From: Colwellia sp. 12G3
GTDB taxonomy: Bacteria; Pseudomonadota; Gammaproteobacteria; Enterobacterales; Alteromonadaceae
DNA: 64,000 nucleotides
NCBI RefSeq assembly: GCF_002836775.1
Contig: NZ_PJAQ01000068.1
Span: 806,001 to 870,000 of the forward strand
Reading direction: 5' to 3'
Shown here piece after piece: positions 1 through 9,113 of this stretch. The notes beneath the pieces were generated by a model. It made no database searches, had not been told where the DNA came from, and worked only from the letters and a program-made list of their open reading frames with translations. The first letter of the stretch is position 1. Each line of letters begins with the position of its first letter. Made by a program: the position numbers and the translations under genes.

Positions 1-116
1 CCTTTAAAGATTACTTAATTGAACAAGGAAAAATCAAGTCATCTCGTATTTTATTATGTAAACCACAAATAGACAGTGATGAAGGAGCAATACCACGTAT
101 TGCAATATCCGTTTAA
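1..116 (+). CDS. C-terminal end of an upstream protein, possibly DUF748/AsmA-like (partial)
   Basis: The window opens inside a gene. The frame starting at base 3 is open for 37 codons and ends at TAA 114-116. The visible tail holds SSRILLCKPQID followed by IPRIAISV. A tail in which a short arginine-isoleucine strand precedes a proline-arginine strand resembles the end of large DUF748 (AsmA-like) envelope proteins, but this is a family impression from few residues. The start and main domains lie outside the window. The next gene starts 75 bases downstream with its own ribosome binding site. Confidence 0.45.
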   Translation, partial: FKDYLIEQGKIKSSRILLCKPQIDSDEGAIPRIAISV

Positions 117-191
117 TCGCTCAGTTGATAACTATCATTAATCGTTAGATGTTGTAATATCAATTAGTTGAAAAATTAGGGAGCAGATAAA

Positions 192-1040
192 ATGAAAGGG
201 TTCAGTAAATTCTTAGTACCATTATTGTTGCCGTTATTGTTAAGTAGTAATGCTTCATTCGCAGTGCAACCAGAAATAACCGAAAACAAAATAATAAAAA
301 ATCAACATGGTAAATTAGTTTGGGCTGACCTTTACACCGGTGATGTTGAAGCGTCACTTAAGTTTTACCAAAACACTTTTGGTTGGACCGTTCAAGAGTT
401 TGCAAAAGATAGTGCTAAATATCATATACTTTACGACAATGGCCAAGCTATTGCTGGCGTTCTTACCCGTGACTCCAAAAGAAATAAAACAGATAATGCC
501 TTATGGGTTGGTAGTATTGATACTGATAATGTTCCAAGTAGAAGTGAACTCTCTGCTAAGAATAATGCCAGTATAATATTGGCACCTCACGAATTTAAGC
601 TTTATGGTAAAAGAGCGGTTTTAGCTGATCCACAAGGCGGCATTATTGCACTACTTGAGTTAGACCTGACGAACAAACACCATCAAAAAATAAGTAATAA
701 GTGGGATTGGGCGCAGTTATTTAGTACCAATACCAAGCAAGCCGCGTTGTTTTACCAAGAGACTTTTGATTATACGATAGAGGCAATTAATGCTGAAGAA
801 GATAGCTTCTATTTAATTCAAGCTGATATGGTTCAAGCCAGTATTGTAAGGCTACCCGAATCGTTTGAGCAGAGAGACCGTTGGGTTAATTTTATCGAAG
901 TTAACAACGTAGCGACTACCTTGTCAAAAGCCACCTTCAATGGCGCTACTATTATTTATCAACCAGAAGATAAAGGTGTCGCCATTATTAGTGATCCTAA
1001 TGGCGCATTACTGGGTTTAACACAGCAGGAAAGTGAGTAA
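192..1040 (+). CDS. Exported two-domain VOC (glyoxalase-like) protein
   Basis: The 282-residue protein starts with a Sec signal peptide (about residues 1-24, ending near SFA). Two vicinal-oxygen-chelate units follow, at about 43-155 and 167-280. Each has the typical opening in which a Trp-x-Asp/Gln-Leu strand leads into a K/A-x-FYQxTF helix, and each ends in an ADPxGG or SDPNGA type strand. Such tandem VOC folds are found in glyoxalase and dioxygenase relatives, but the substrate cannot be read from sequence. Most family members are cytoplasmic, so the signal peptide is unusual and suggests a periplasmic role. The start is fixed by GGGAGC about 9 bases before ATG. The stop overlaps the next start by one base, so the two genes are probably co-translated. 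Confidence 0.85.
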   Translation: MKGFSKFLVPLLLPLLLSSNASFAVQPEITENKIIKNQHGKLVWADLYTGDVEASLKFYQNTFGWTVQEFAKDSAKYHILYDNGQAIAGVLTRDSKRNKTDNALWVGSIDTDNVPSRSELSAKNNASIILAPHEFKLYGKRAVLADPQGGIIALLELDLTNKHHQKISNKWDWAQLFSTNTKQAALFYQETFDYTIEAINAEEDSFYLIQADMVQASIVRLPESFEQRDRWVNFIEVNNVATTLSKATFNGATIIYQPEDKGVAIISDPNGALLGLTQQESE

Positions 1041-1288
1041 TGAAAAAAATTAACACCTTATTACTCATAGCTACCGTCGTTGTTACTGCCTTCTTCATAA
1101 GTTCGTGTGAAAATACTCAGGTAAGCGGCTCTGTTAGTTATGGTATGGGTTATGGCGCTGGTTACCCGATGTATTATGGCAATAGTTACCATAGCCATAG
1201 TAGTATTGTCGTTGTTAAACCTACTAGACATAATCGTTCTCGACCTAGCAATGCACAATCTCGTCCTGCTAGAGCGAAGAGAAGATAG
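1040..1288 (+). CDS. Small Gly/Tyr-rich putative lipoprotein
   Basis: This 82-residue protein has a hydrophobic N-terminal segment ending in FISSC, a good lipobox, so Cys23 would be the lipidated residue. The mature part has a Gly-Tyr-Met repeat stretch (GYGAGYPMYYG) and then a very basic Arg/Ser/Pro tail. No catalytic motif is visible. The start codon overlaps the TAA of the VOC gene (TAATG), which implies translational coupling. It may be a small envelope protein, perhaps one that binds a polyanion or the cell wall; that is only inferred from the charged tail. Confidence 0.7.
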   Translation: MKKINTLLLIATVVVTAFFISSCENTQVSGSVSYGMGYGAGYPMYYGNSYHSHSSIVVVKPTRHNRSRPSNAQSRPARAKRR

Positions 1289-1363
1289 CCTAAATTCAAA
1301 TCATAACAGCGAGTAGCGGCAAATTATTTATCTGTCGCTACGAACGATTAAAGAGAAACGCTT

Positions 1364-2077
1364 TTGAAAAAAATGACTCGTCAAGATAATTTTATTTATC
1401 TCACTTTCGCCCTGATTTTGTTATTGCTTGGCACCTCATTAGCGCAACAATTTTTTGAAGGCTCAGTGCAGCGCTTGGTCCAATCTGCCACCATAGTGAC
1501 ATTATTAGTAGCGGTTTGGGGAGTTGACTCAAAAGACTTTGTACTGCGAAAAACCTTTATTTTCCCAATAGCTATATTGGTTTTTTCTGTTTTTGGTGCT
1601 TTGCTCGATAATAGCGGTTTTGATAAATTATATTTGCTACTGCTGTTGAGTTTTTTTATTTCTAGTGCGCTACGCACTGCAAAACAAGTGATGTTTACTG
1701 GTGATATTGATGGTAATAAAATTTTAGGTGCTATCTGTTTATATTTATTAATGGGCCTGATTTGGGCAGTACTATATACCCTAATACAACTGAGTTTTGC
1801 TAACTCTTTTACCAATATAAACAATAGTAATGAATGGTATACTTTGTTTCCTGATTTTATCTACTTCTCATTTGTCACTATTACTACTTTAGGTTTTGGT
1901 GATATTTCACCACTATTACCTATCTCACGATTTTTAGTCTATTTTGAAGCCATTGTTGGTCAGTTTTATTTAGCCATTTTAGTCGCTAGCCTAGTAGGTT
2001 CTCACATGAGTAATTTCGGGGCAAATCATACTCAATCTAAAAACATGTCATCTAAAAAATCCACTAAAAAAACATAA
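1364..2077 (+). CDS. Potassium-channel-family membrane protein
   Basis: The 237-residue protein has several hydrophobic segments between residues 11 and 140, then a pore loop and a last transmembrane helix. The pore loop at 174-180 reads TTLGFGD, matching the K+ channel filter T-x-G-F/Y-G-D. This is the layout of two-helix ion-channel domains (Ion_trans_2) with extra N-terminal helices. A lysine/serine-rich tail ends the protein. The first usable start is TTG at 1364, preceded by an AAAGAG ribosome site; an ATG nine bases later (1373) is the alternative. No RCK or cyclic-nucleotide domain is present, so gating cannot be predicted. Confidence 0.8.
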   Translation: MKKMTRQDNFIYLTFALILLLLGTSLAQQFFEGSVQRLVQSATIVTLLVAVWGVDSKDFVLRKTFIFPIAILVFSVFGALLDNSGFDKLYLLLLLSFFISSALRTAKQVMFTGDIDGNKILGAICLYLLMGLIWAVLYTLIQLSFANSFTNINNSNEWYTLFPDFIYFSFVTITTLGFGDISPLLPISRFLVYFEAIVGQFYLAILVASLVGSHMSNFGANHTQSKNMSSKKSTKKT

Positions 2078-2106
2078 TAATAAATAACTAACGTAAGGAA
2101 AACACC

Positions 2107-3213
2107 ATGAAAAACCTACAAGAGTTAACCAGTGATCAGGCATTTAACCGCCGGATTATTGATATCACCATTAAACTGTCCGCCATGGCAATGATCATCC
2201 TATGGTGTTTTTCTATTATTAAGCCCTTTATCTTAATTACCATTTGGGCAGCTATTTTAGCGGTTGCTTTATATCCTTTGCATGAAAAACTCACCGCACT
2301 ACTTAAAGGTAATAAAAAACTCGCATCAACCATTATTGCTCTTGTTGGGATATCTATTATTGCCATCCCATCAATTAACCTGTCTTCTTCTGCTATTGAT
2401 TCTGCTCAACACGTTTATAATGGCATTGAAGATGGCACCTTAAAAATCCCAGCTGCTGACGAAAGCATTAAAGAATGGCCACTAGTCGGCGAAAAACTGT
2501 TTAACCTTTGGCTGGATGCTTCACAAGACATTCAAAAAGTTGCGGGGCAATATCCTGAACAATTAAAATCACTTTCCAGTACCTTATTATCAGCCGTTGC
2601 TGGTATTGGTGGTGGTATTTTGCAATTTATTGTCTCCTTAATTATTGCGGTAGTGTTTATGGCAAAATCAGCGTCATTGCATCAGGGTGTTAGTAAGTTA
2701 ATGCGCCGCTTGATGAATGATTCTGGCGACAGAACAATTAGTACCACGATTGCCACTATTCGTAGTGTCGCTACTGGCGTACTTGGCGTTGCGGTTATTC
2801 AGTCACTATTATCTGGCGTTGGTTTAATGATTGCTGATATTCCTGGTGCTGGTATCTGGGCAATTGCCGTACTTATTTTAGCGATAGCACAATTGCCACC
2901 CATTTTAATTTTAGGCCCTGTTGCCGCCTATTACTTCTCTGTCGCAGATACTACACCGGCTATTGCCTTTTTAATTTTTAGTATCATTGTCAGTGCTAGT
3001 GATGCTTTTTTGAAGCCACTTTTCTTAGGTCGAGGCATGAGCATCCCAATGATAGTTATTTTACTTGGTGCTATTGGTGGCATGCTACTTTCAGGCATTA
3101 TCGGGTTATTTGTTGGCGCTGTAGTATTGGCGTTAGGTTACGAATTAATGATGGATTGGTTAAGCCATACTCCAGACAGTAAAGAAAGTGATAGTGAAGT
3201 TCAACAGAGCTAA
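2107..3213 (+). CDS. AI-2E/YdiK-type family transporter
   Basis: The 368-residue integral membrane protein has about eight hydrophobic segments. The order is two N-terminal helices, a soluble stretch (about 120-165), then a long hydrophobic C-terminal half with glycine-rich segments such as GAIGGMLLSGIIG. Length and pattern match the AI-2E transporter (PerM/YdiK) family, whose members move various small molecules; autoinducer export is proven for only a few. TAAGGA sits 9 bases before the ATG, supporting the start. The gene lies 30 bases after the channel gene and is followed by a strong bidirectional terminator, so it closes the plus-strand cluster. Confidence 0.85.
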   Translation: MKNLQELTSDQAFNRRIIDITIKLSAMAMIILWCFSIIKPFILITIWAAILAVALYPLHEKLTALLKGNKKLASTIIALVGISIIAIPSINLSSSAIDSAQHVYNGIEDGTLKIPAADESIKEWPLVGEKLFNLWLDASQDIQKVAGQYPEQLKSLSSTLLSAVAGIGGGILQFIVSLIIAVVFMAKSASLHQGVSKLMRRLMNDSGDRTISTTIATIRSVATGVLGVAVIQSLLSGVGLMIADIPGAGIWAIAVLILAIAQLPPILILGPVAAYYFSVADTTPAIAFLIFSIIVSASDAFLKPLFLGRGMSIPMIVILLGAIGGMLLSGIIGLFVGAVVLALGYELMMDWLSHTPDSKESDSEVQQS

Positions 3214-3285
3214 TATGACTGATTAAGTTATATGCTTGTTCAGCTAATTATCAATCCGATGAGTTACTGAATTTCATTGCATAAG

Positions 3286-3320
3286 AAAATGGCATAACCC
3301 TTATTGGTTATGCCATTTTT
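3286..3320. terminator. Bidirectional rho-independent terminator
   Basis: A 14-bp perfect stem (AAAATGGCATAACC with its complement) encloses a 6-base loop and is flanked by A-runs on one side and T-runs on the other. It lies between the convergent permease gene (plus) and GH3 gene (minus), so it can serve both. Confidence 0.9.
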
Positions 3321-3352
3321 ATTTATCTTATTTTTGTTGATATATAAGCAGG

Positions 3353-5299
3353 CTAATTTTTCAAGGTGACAGGTAACGTCCCTAACGCCTTACTTTCATT
3401 AACAATAACCGCCATGCTGGCATTAAATCCAGGACTAATAGCTTGCTCACTAGCAGTAGAATAGATTCTATCGTCAAAATTTAACAATACCGCATCGGCA
3501 AGTTCACTGTATTCACTGATTAAAAATGGCGAACCTTTAGCAATAAGAATTGAAGGCGTTTTTAACTTAGCTGCTTGTATTAATTGCTGCTTTAATAACG
3601 TTGCGTAGGTTAATTTTTCTTGTTGCTGAGCGGCGCTACCATAACTTGGTGTTAAGTCATCCATACCGCCCAAATCAACTAAACTTGCGGTTTTAATATC
3701 AAGGGTAGCAATAACCACATCAGCTTTGCTTAACAGCGTATTAATATTGGTAGTAGACTCGACCTTATCAGCCACTAAGTGGCTAAAATTGATTTTTTCG
3801 ACTTCACTTGCTGGCAAAATTTTTGCTAATACACGTTTTGTCGCATAAGTTAACGCGACCAATTCTTGTTGATTGGCCACGACAAAATGTAGCCGTTTTA
3901 CGCCAACGACATTAAGCGGCAATACTTGCTTGTTTTTCAACAATGTTATAGCAGCACTGGCAAGGGCTTGTTCGGTAAGTAAATGCTCTTCATTGGCAAT
4001 TACAACGTTAGCCAATTGCAGTTGTTGCGCTACAGACTCATTGGGTCGTGCAATATATTGCTTCTTATATCGGTTTATCCGAGCAATCGATTGTTCAAAT
4101 TCAGCTAGCTGATAGTCACCTTGAACAATGCGTATTGTTAAGGCTTTAGCCACTTTTTTAATGAAGACGTAAAAATCAGTAATATCTTTTGGCGTTCTCA
4201 CCTTAAACGGCATAACCGCCAGATCAGCACCGGCAACAAAGGTTTCAACAACCGCTTCAACATCAGTAAAAAAATGGGTAACGCCTGCCATATCGAGAGC
4301 ATCGGTAGCAATAATGCCATCAAACTTCATCTCCTCTCTTAACAAGTCAGTTAAAATTTTACGAGACATGGTAGCTGGGCGAATAAGTTTATCACCACTT
4401 TTACTGACAAAAACACTGTCATCAAGTGCCGGATATTGAATATGAGCGGTCATGATCATGGCTGGCTGACTGTGCTTAATAGCCCAGGCAAAAGGAGCAA
4501 GATCAATTTTATCAATTGTCGCTCTATCATGATCAACTCGGGGTAAACCTAAGTGACTATCAACGTGCGTATCACCGTGACCAGGAAAATGCTTCAACGT
4601 TGCCATCACGCCTTCCGACTGAATGGCGTTAACTGCGCTAACGCCCAGCTCGGCGACCTGCACTGCTGACTCACCAAAAGATCGGGTATTAATCACTGGG
4701 TTATCCACATTGGTATTCACATCAACCACTGGAGCATAATTATTATTGATACCTAAGGCTTTTAACTCTTTAGCAATAATTGTATTAACTTGGGTGGCAA
4801 AGTCCGTTCCATTTTGAGCATAACTTGCACCAATAGCCATATTTCCAGCAAAGCCTGTCATTTTAGCAAAACGAGCGACTCGACCGCCCTCTTGATCCAT
4901 CGAAATAATCAGGGGCTTAGCTTGTACCGATTTTATTGAGGCTTGTTGAATATCATCAGTTAGCTTAACGACTTGCGCGATCTCTTGCACATTTTCAGCA
5001 AACAATACGATGCCACCAACATTACTGGTGCTAATCATCTGGGCAAGCTCTTCGGGTAGCTCAGTAACCGCTTGTCGACAATGCTTTGATGATGGCACAC
5101 TGGGCTTACCATTTATATCCGCACAAAAGTAACGTATATCGAGCGACATTTTTTCAGCAATTTGTTGCTCAAATTCAGTAAACACTGGGGTAATAGCAAG
5201 ATTATTGGTCATATTTTTTTCTGTTGCCTGACTTTGACAAGCGCTAAGCGCAATGGAAACTATTATTATTAGCGCACTTGGCATTCGATTAATTCGCAC
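3353..5299 (-). CDS. GH3 family beta-N-acetylhexosaminidase-like lipoprotein
   Basis: Glycoside hydrolase family 3 enzyme of the two-domain NagZ type (about 648 residues from the chosen start). It has the GH3 loop KHFPGHGDTH with a downstream DSH (about residues 236-250), which in NagZ carries the catalytic His/Asp pair. The nucleophile region is ATDALDMAG (Asp near 333). A C-terminal alpha/beta domain follows, as in Bacillus NagZ. It probably removes N-acetylglucosamine from peptidoglycan or chitin fragments. The frame is open upstream to TTG 5425, but residues before the lipoprotein signal are encoded by a DNA tandem repeat. GTG 5299 gives an ideal lipoprotein signal (MRINR, hydrophobic core, LSAC) and is preferred; ATG 5284 is also possible. 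An envelope location is predicted, unlike cytoplasmic NagZ. The gene lies directly downstream of elbB. Confidence 0.85.
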   Translation of the reverse strand: MRINRMPSALIIIVSIALSACQSQATEKNMTNNLAITPVFTEFEQQIAEKMSLDIRYFCADINGKPSVPSSKHCRQAVTELPEELAQMISTSNVGGIVLFAENVQEIAQVVKLTDDIQQASIKSVQAKPLIISMDQEGGRVARFAKMTGFAGNMAIGASYAQNGTDFATQVNTIIAKELKALGINNNYAPVVDVNTNVDNPVINTRSFGESAVQVAELGVSAVNAIQSEGVMATLKHFPGHGDTHVDSHLGLPRVDHDRATIDKIDLAPFAWAIKHSQPAMIMTAHIQYPALDDSVFVSKSGDKLIRPATMSRKILTDLLREEMKFDGIIATDALDMAGVTHFFTDVEAVVETFVAGADLAVMPFKVRTPKDITDFYVFIKKVAKALTIRIVQGDYQLAEFEQSIARINRYKKQYIARPNESVAQQLQLANVVIANEEHLLTEQALASAAITLLKNKQVLPLNVVGVKRLHFVVANQQELVALTYATKRVLAKILPASEVEKINFSHLVADKVESTTNINTLLSKADVVIATLDIKTASLVDLGGMDDLTPSYGSAAQQQEKLTYATLLKQQLIQAAKLKTPSILIAKGSPFLISEYSELADAVLLNFDDRIYSTASEQAISPGFNASMAVIVNESKALGTLPVTLKN

Positions 5300-5303
5300 T
5301 TTA

Positions 5304-5351
5304 CTCGGTAAAGAGCTCGGTACATAGCTCGGTAAAGAGCTCAGTGAATAA
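5304..5351. repeat. Two-copy 24-bp tandem repeat upstream of the GH3 gene
   Basis: The unit CTCGGTAAAGAGCTC is repeated at a 24-base period (5304-5327 and 5328-5351) with a few mismatches. Read as protein it would give a Ser-Leu-Pro-Ser repeat, which does not look like a signal peptide. This supports placing the GH3 start inside the open frame. Confidence 0.7.
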
Positions 5352-5428
5352 TTAACTAATGGCTTTGATAAATAGCGTAATAAAGAAGATGGGAAATTGC
5401 CGAGTAGATTATCCTTCACAGACAATAC

Positions 5429-6085
5429 CTACTTACTAAGCGCAAGCACATATTTTACTAATTTATTGATACCTACTGCAGCCTCACTAATCGATTCAGC
5501 TAACATATAGGCTGGTGTAGTTACTATTTTATGTGCTTCATCAACCACTACATCAGTAACATCGCAATTAATATGCATTAAACCTTGAGCAGAAATTAAT
5601 TTAGCCGTGGCATTATCTTTGCCAATAGTCCCTTTGACGCCAGCAGGATAAATCAGCGGTAATAATGCCGGTGCAATACACATAAAACCCGCTGGTTTTT
5701 CGACACTCGCAAAAGCTTTAGCAATCTTAAGTACCTGTTCATTTACACTATAATTATCATTATCTAAAGCGAAAGTACTCAAATTTTTGGCTGCACCAAA
5801 ACCACCAACAAAAATGATGGCATCAAACTCTTTTTCATACAGTTCAGTTAAATCTTCTACATCACCACGACCAATACGGGCAGCCTCAACCAGTACATTT
5901 CGGCTTTCATCTTTACTCACTTCACCGGTAAGATGATTAATAACATGGTGTTGAGTTATATTTGGCGCAAAACAGCGATAAGTTGCACCCTGCTGGGCTA
6001 TCGCTAACATTGTTAGTACGGCTTCTTGGATTTCACTACCGTCATAAACACCACAACCACTTAATATAACCGCTATATTTTTCAT
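5429..6085 (-). CDS. elbB: Isoprenoid biosynthesis glyoxalase ElbB
   Basis: The 218-residue protein belongs to the DJ-1/PfpI superfamily and matches ElbB (YhbL) over its full length. It opens with KNIAVILSGCGVYDGSEI and has the IIFVGGFGAAKN segment and the GFMCIAPAL nucleophile-elbow strand, where Cys is the likely reactive residue. E. coli ElbB has glyoxalase activity in vitro and was linked genetically to isoprenoid synthesis. The GH3 gene follows with almost no gap, so the two may share a transcript. The cysteine-bearing elbow is intact. Confidence 0.93.
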   Translation of the reverse strand: MKNIAVILSGCGVYDGSEIQEAVLTMLAIAQQGATYRCFAPNITQHHVINHLTGEVSKDESRNVLVEAARIGRGDVEDLTELYEKEFDAIIFVGGFGAAKNLSTFALDNDNYSVNEQVLKIAKAFASVEKPAGFMCIAPALLPLIYPAGVKGTIGKDNATAKLISAQGLMHINCDVTDVVVDEAHKIVTTPAYMLAESISEAAVGINKLVKYVLALSK

Positions 6086-6178
6086 TATTTATCCTTAAAT
6101 CTTTCATTATATTTTCATTTTAACCTGTTAATTGACCTTAACACGTTAAATTATGTCTTTGAATTTATTGTATTCAAA

Positions 6179-7486
6179 TTACTCTTTATTGCGGAACCAT
6201 ACGAGTAACTGACAGCATAACACTACCAACACAGCGAAAAACATTAACAGGGCGAATGGCTTAGCACTGCCATCATAAAAGAACGCCAAAATAGGCCCAG
6301 CTAAAGCGCCGATGCCCCAACGAAGCGTGCCAATTACCGCCGTTACCGTACCTGAATGTTCAGGGAATTTAGTTAAAATTAATGCATCACTGTTCACTGC
6401 AATCATCGAAATACTACCCATTAATGGGAATATTGCAACCACAGTAAAAACTAACGGTAATTGTAAAATATTCACCAACATCAGTGACGTTGCAGCCAAC
6501 GTCGCTAGCATTAGACCAAAACGTAACATTGTTCTTGACCCCTTACGCACGACCAAACGAGTATTGGTAAAATGCGCGATCATTAACGCGAATACATTTA
6601 ATGCGAACAACAAACTAAAAGTGTACTCAGAGACAGTAAACACTTTTAAATACACATAAGGAATTGCCGTAATGTAGGCAAAAAAAGCTAGTGATATCAT
6701 CATTGAAGTTAAAATATCTAACCTTGCTTCAGCATTGCTCAACACAATTTTATAGCGTTGAATAAAACTCAGTGTAACTTTTACCATAACAGGCGAATTT
6801 TCTCCTGTTGAATCAACTACTTTGGCTGCATCAGGCAAGTATTTCATCACTAACAACAACACAATAAAACTATAAGCCGCTAACGCATAAAATATCAGCT
6901 GCCAGCTATGAACAAGTAACAATACACTACCAATACTAGGCGCTATCATGGGTGCCAGCATCATGATCATACTGACATAAGAAAGTCCTTTCGCGGTATC
7001 TTTACCGTAATATTCACGGACTGCCCCAGGTACAACTACGGTTGCTGCACTACTGACAAAAGCTTGAAAGAATCTAACCGTAAGAAATTGCTCTATATTG
7101 CTAACAAAAGGTAACAGTAAACTGGCAATACAAAAACCACCTATGCCTATAAAAACAAGATTGCGACGGGAATATTTATCCGCCATGGGACCGAATAATA
7201 TCAAGCCAAGTGCATAACCTAATAAATAGATACTTAAGCTATTTTGCACCATAGACATCGGCGTATTTAAGTACTCGGCCAAGGTTGGCATAGCAGATAA
7301 ATACATGTCTACGGCTAAAGGGGATATAGCTAAAATAGAGGCTAGTAACGGTAATAGTAACTTCAAAGAGACCTTTAGCTGTTCGGGTTTATGTTCCCTA
7401 TCTACTTGTTTGATTGATGAACCACTATTTTGTGCTTTCTCACGTGGCGTGTGATTACTTGCTTTATTACTGTTTGGATCTGTCAT
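6179..7486 (-). CDS. Bcr/CflA-type MFS drug-resistance transporter
   Basis: The 435-residue protein has 12 predicted transmembrane helices after a roughly 40-residue charged N-terminal tail. The sequence SPLAVDMYLSAMPTLAEYL in helix 1 and the loop GPMADKYSRRNLVF (motif A) are hallmarks of the Bcr/CflA subfamily of drug:H+ antiporters. VRFFQAFVSSAATVVVPGAVR matches the next conserved block. Its ATG overlaps the end of the MocR regulator gene by four bases, so the regulator and exporter form one transcription unit. Substrate unknown. Confidence 0.9.
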   Translation of the reverse strand: MTDPNSNKASNHTPREKAQNSGSSIKQVDREHKPEQLKVSLKLLLPLLASILAISPLAVDMYLSAMPTLAEYLNTPMSMVQNSLSIYLLGYALGLILFGPMADKYSRRNLVFIGIGGFCIASLLLPFVSNIEQFLTVRFFQAFVSSAATVVVPGAVREYYGKDTAKGLSYVSMIMMLAPMIAPSIGSVLLLVHSWQLIFYALAAYSFIVLLLVMKYLPDAAKVVDSTGENSPVMVKVTLSFIQRYKIVLSNAEARLDILTSMMISLAFFAYITAIPYVYLKVFTVSEYTFSLLFALNVFALMIAHFTNTRLVVRKGSRTMLRFGLMLATLAATSLMLVNILQLPLVFTVVAIFPLMGSISMIAVNSDALILTKFPEHSGTVTAVIGTLRWGIGALAGPILAFFYDGSAKPFALLMFFAVLVVLCCQLLVWFRNKE

Positions 7487-8958
7487 TGCTTTTCCATCAG
7501 TTGCGCTATTTTTTGTTTACTTGTGTATTCGTATACCAATTTACCTAAGACCTTAATTGCCGTTTCGATATTTGTGCCCCAGAGCACACCAAAGCTAACG
7601 CGCATATAGTTCTTATATCTACCTGAAGGTGAAAAAATCACGCCTGGCGCAAAACTAACCCCTTGCGCTAACGCTTGCTGAAAAAACTTACTGGTATTAA
7701 CGTGCGACTGACAACGTAGCCACAGCACGCTGCCGCCTTGGGGTTTTGAAATACAGACTTCGGGGGGAAAATTATCGGCTATCAACGCCCGCATTCGCTC
7801 GCAATTATACTCGAGCTTCTTTCGTAACACACAAAGGTGTCGATCATAATCTCCACTAAGCAAGTACTCGTTTAATGTCCACTGCTGTAGCATAGGAGTA
7901 GAGCTTGATTGCGCCCGTTTTATTCGCTTGGCCTGCTCTTCAAATTTACCTGGCAATAGCCAACCAATACGATAGCCTGGTGCCGCTGTTTTGGAAAAGG
8001 AGGAACACGTCATTACCAAGCCCTTTTCAGAGTATAACTGTGCAGGTTTTGGTTTGTGATCGGTAAAGTAGATTTCGCTATACACCTCATCTTCAATGAG
8101 CGGAATATCGTGTTTCTCTAATAGCGTAACAATCGCTTGGCGTTGCTCATCAGTTTTCATTGATCCTAATGGATTGTTTATCGCTGTTGAAAACAAACAG
8201 GCGGTAATGTTATGTTGGTTAATAGCCTCAGCTAAATCTTCAACACAAACTCCATCTTCTGTGCAGGTATAAACTTCTAGCGCTTTCATGCCTAATGTTT
8301 CGATCAACTCAATAATGCCAAAAAAGCAGGGTGATTCAATCGCAATAACATCGCCACGTTTGGCAACACATTGTAGAGCAATGGACAGTGCTTCTTGTGC
8401 GCCATTAGTGATAACAATATCGTCTGGATTTATTTCAACACCCTGATCTTGATATCTAAATGCTAACTGCATGCGCAACTTAGCATCGCCAGTTACCGGA
8501 CCATAGCTCACAGCCTTTTCTGATACTTTACTTAAAACAGAGCGCATTAATCTAGCAAGCGCTTTATCCGTTGGATGTGCCTGAATGGGGTTAGAGATAC
8601 CTAAGGCGACGGTATCAGGTAAATGCACTGCTGCATGGACTTGTTCAATCATACTGCGACCTTGTACTTCGACAGGAGCACATTGCGCCCATTTCGCCGG
8701 TCGCGGTTTTAATGTTCTCGCTTGAACTGCTTTTAAGTAATAGCCAGATTGTGGCTTTGCGCAGACATGTCCTTGTCTTTCTAGCTCAATATATGCCTGC
8801 TTAACCGTTGGTACACTAATTTCAAATTGGCGACTTAATTTACGTAAGCTTGGTAACTTATCACCCGCCTGTAACGCACCTATCTTTTGTTGGTGTTCAA
8901 TAAAGTCGATTACTTGCTGATATAAATAGGCTGAAGAGCTCTTATCTAATAATTTCAT
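7483..8958 (-). CDS. MocR-type regulator (GntR DNA-binding plus aminotransferase domain)
   Basis: About 491 residues. A GntR winged helix occupies residues 5-70 (LPSLRKLSRQFEISVPTVKQAY is the recognition region). A fold-type I aminotransferase domain follows, with NNPLGS, the Tyr/Asp block PLIEDEVYSEIYF and the SFSKTAAPGYRIGW block holding the PLP-binding Lys. This is the MocR/PdxR architecture, regulators that sense PLP or an amino compound. The frame opens at TTG 8979, but ATG 8958 has GTGAG seven bases upstream and begins at the usual position before the winged helix. It is co-transcribed with an MFS exporter and divergent from an EamA exporter; one or both are likely targets. Confidence 0.9.
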   Translation of the reverse strand: MKLLDKSSSAYLYQQVIDFIEHQQKIGALQAGDKLPSLRKLSRQFEISVPTVKQAYIELERQGHVCAKPQSGYYLKAVQARTLKPRPAKWAQCAPVEVQGRSMIEQVHAAVHLPDTVALGISNPIQAHPTDKALARLMRSVLSKVSEKAVSYGPVTGDAKLRMQLAFRYQDQGVEINPDDIVITNGAQEALSIALQCVAKRGDVIAIESPCFFGIIELIETLGMKALEVYTCTEDGVCVEDLAEAINQHNITACLFSTAINNPLGSMKTDEQRQAIVTLLEKHDIPLIEDEVYSEIYFTDHKPKPAQLYSEKGLVMTCSSFSKTAAPGYRIGWLLPGKFEEQAKRIKRAQSSSTPMLQQWTLNEYLLSGDYDRHLCVLRKKLEYNCERMRALIADNFPPEVCISKPQGGSVLWLRCQSHVNTSKFFQQALAQGVSFAPGVIFSPSGRYKNYMRVSFGVLWGTNIETAIKVLGKLVYEYTSKQKIAQLMEKQ

Positions 8959-9009
8959 CTTTTTCTCACTTGGGTTCAAAGCATAAGTGCCTCAAGTACC
9001 AATCGAAAC

Positions 9010-9046
9010 TGTATAGGTTACATTTTCAGTTTTTTGTACATGTTAT
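9010..9046. promoter_or_regulatory. Candidate MocR operator: two direct repeats
   Basis: TGTATAGGTTAC (9010-9021) and TGTACATGTTAT (9035-9046) match at 9 of 12 positions and start 25 bases apart, about two helical turns. They lie between the divergent MocR and EamA genes. MocR proteins such as GabR and PdxR bind spaced direct repeats in their own divergent promoters, so this is a reasonable operator candidate. Confidence 0.4.
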
Positions 9047-9113
9047 TTAATCAAATTATCATTACAATGTCACCCTTATCTGGTTGGATCTGATTTATTG
9101 AGTGGTAAAGTTC

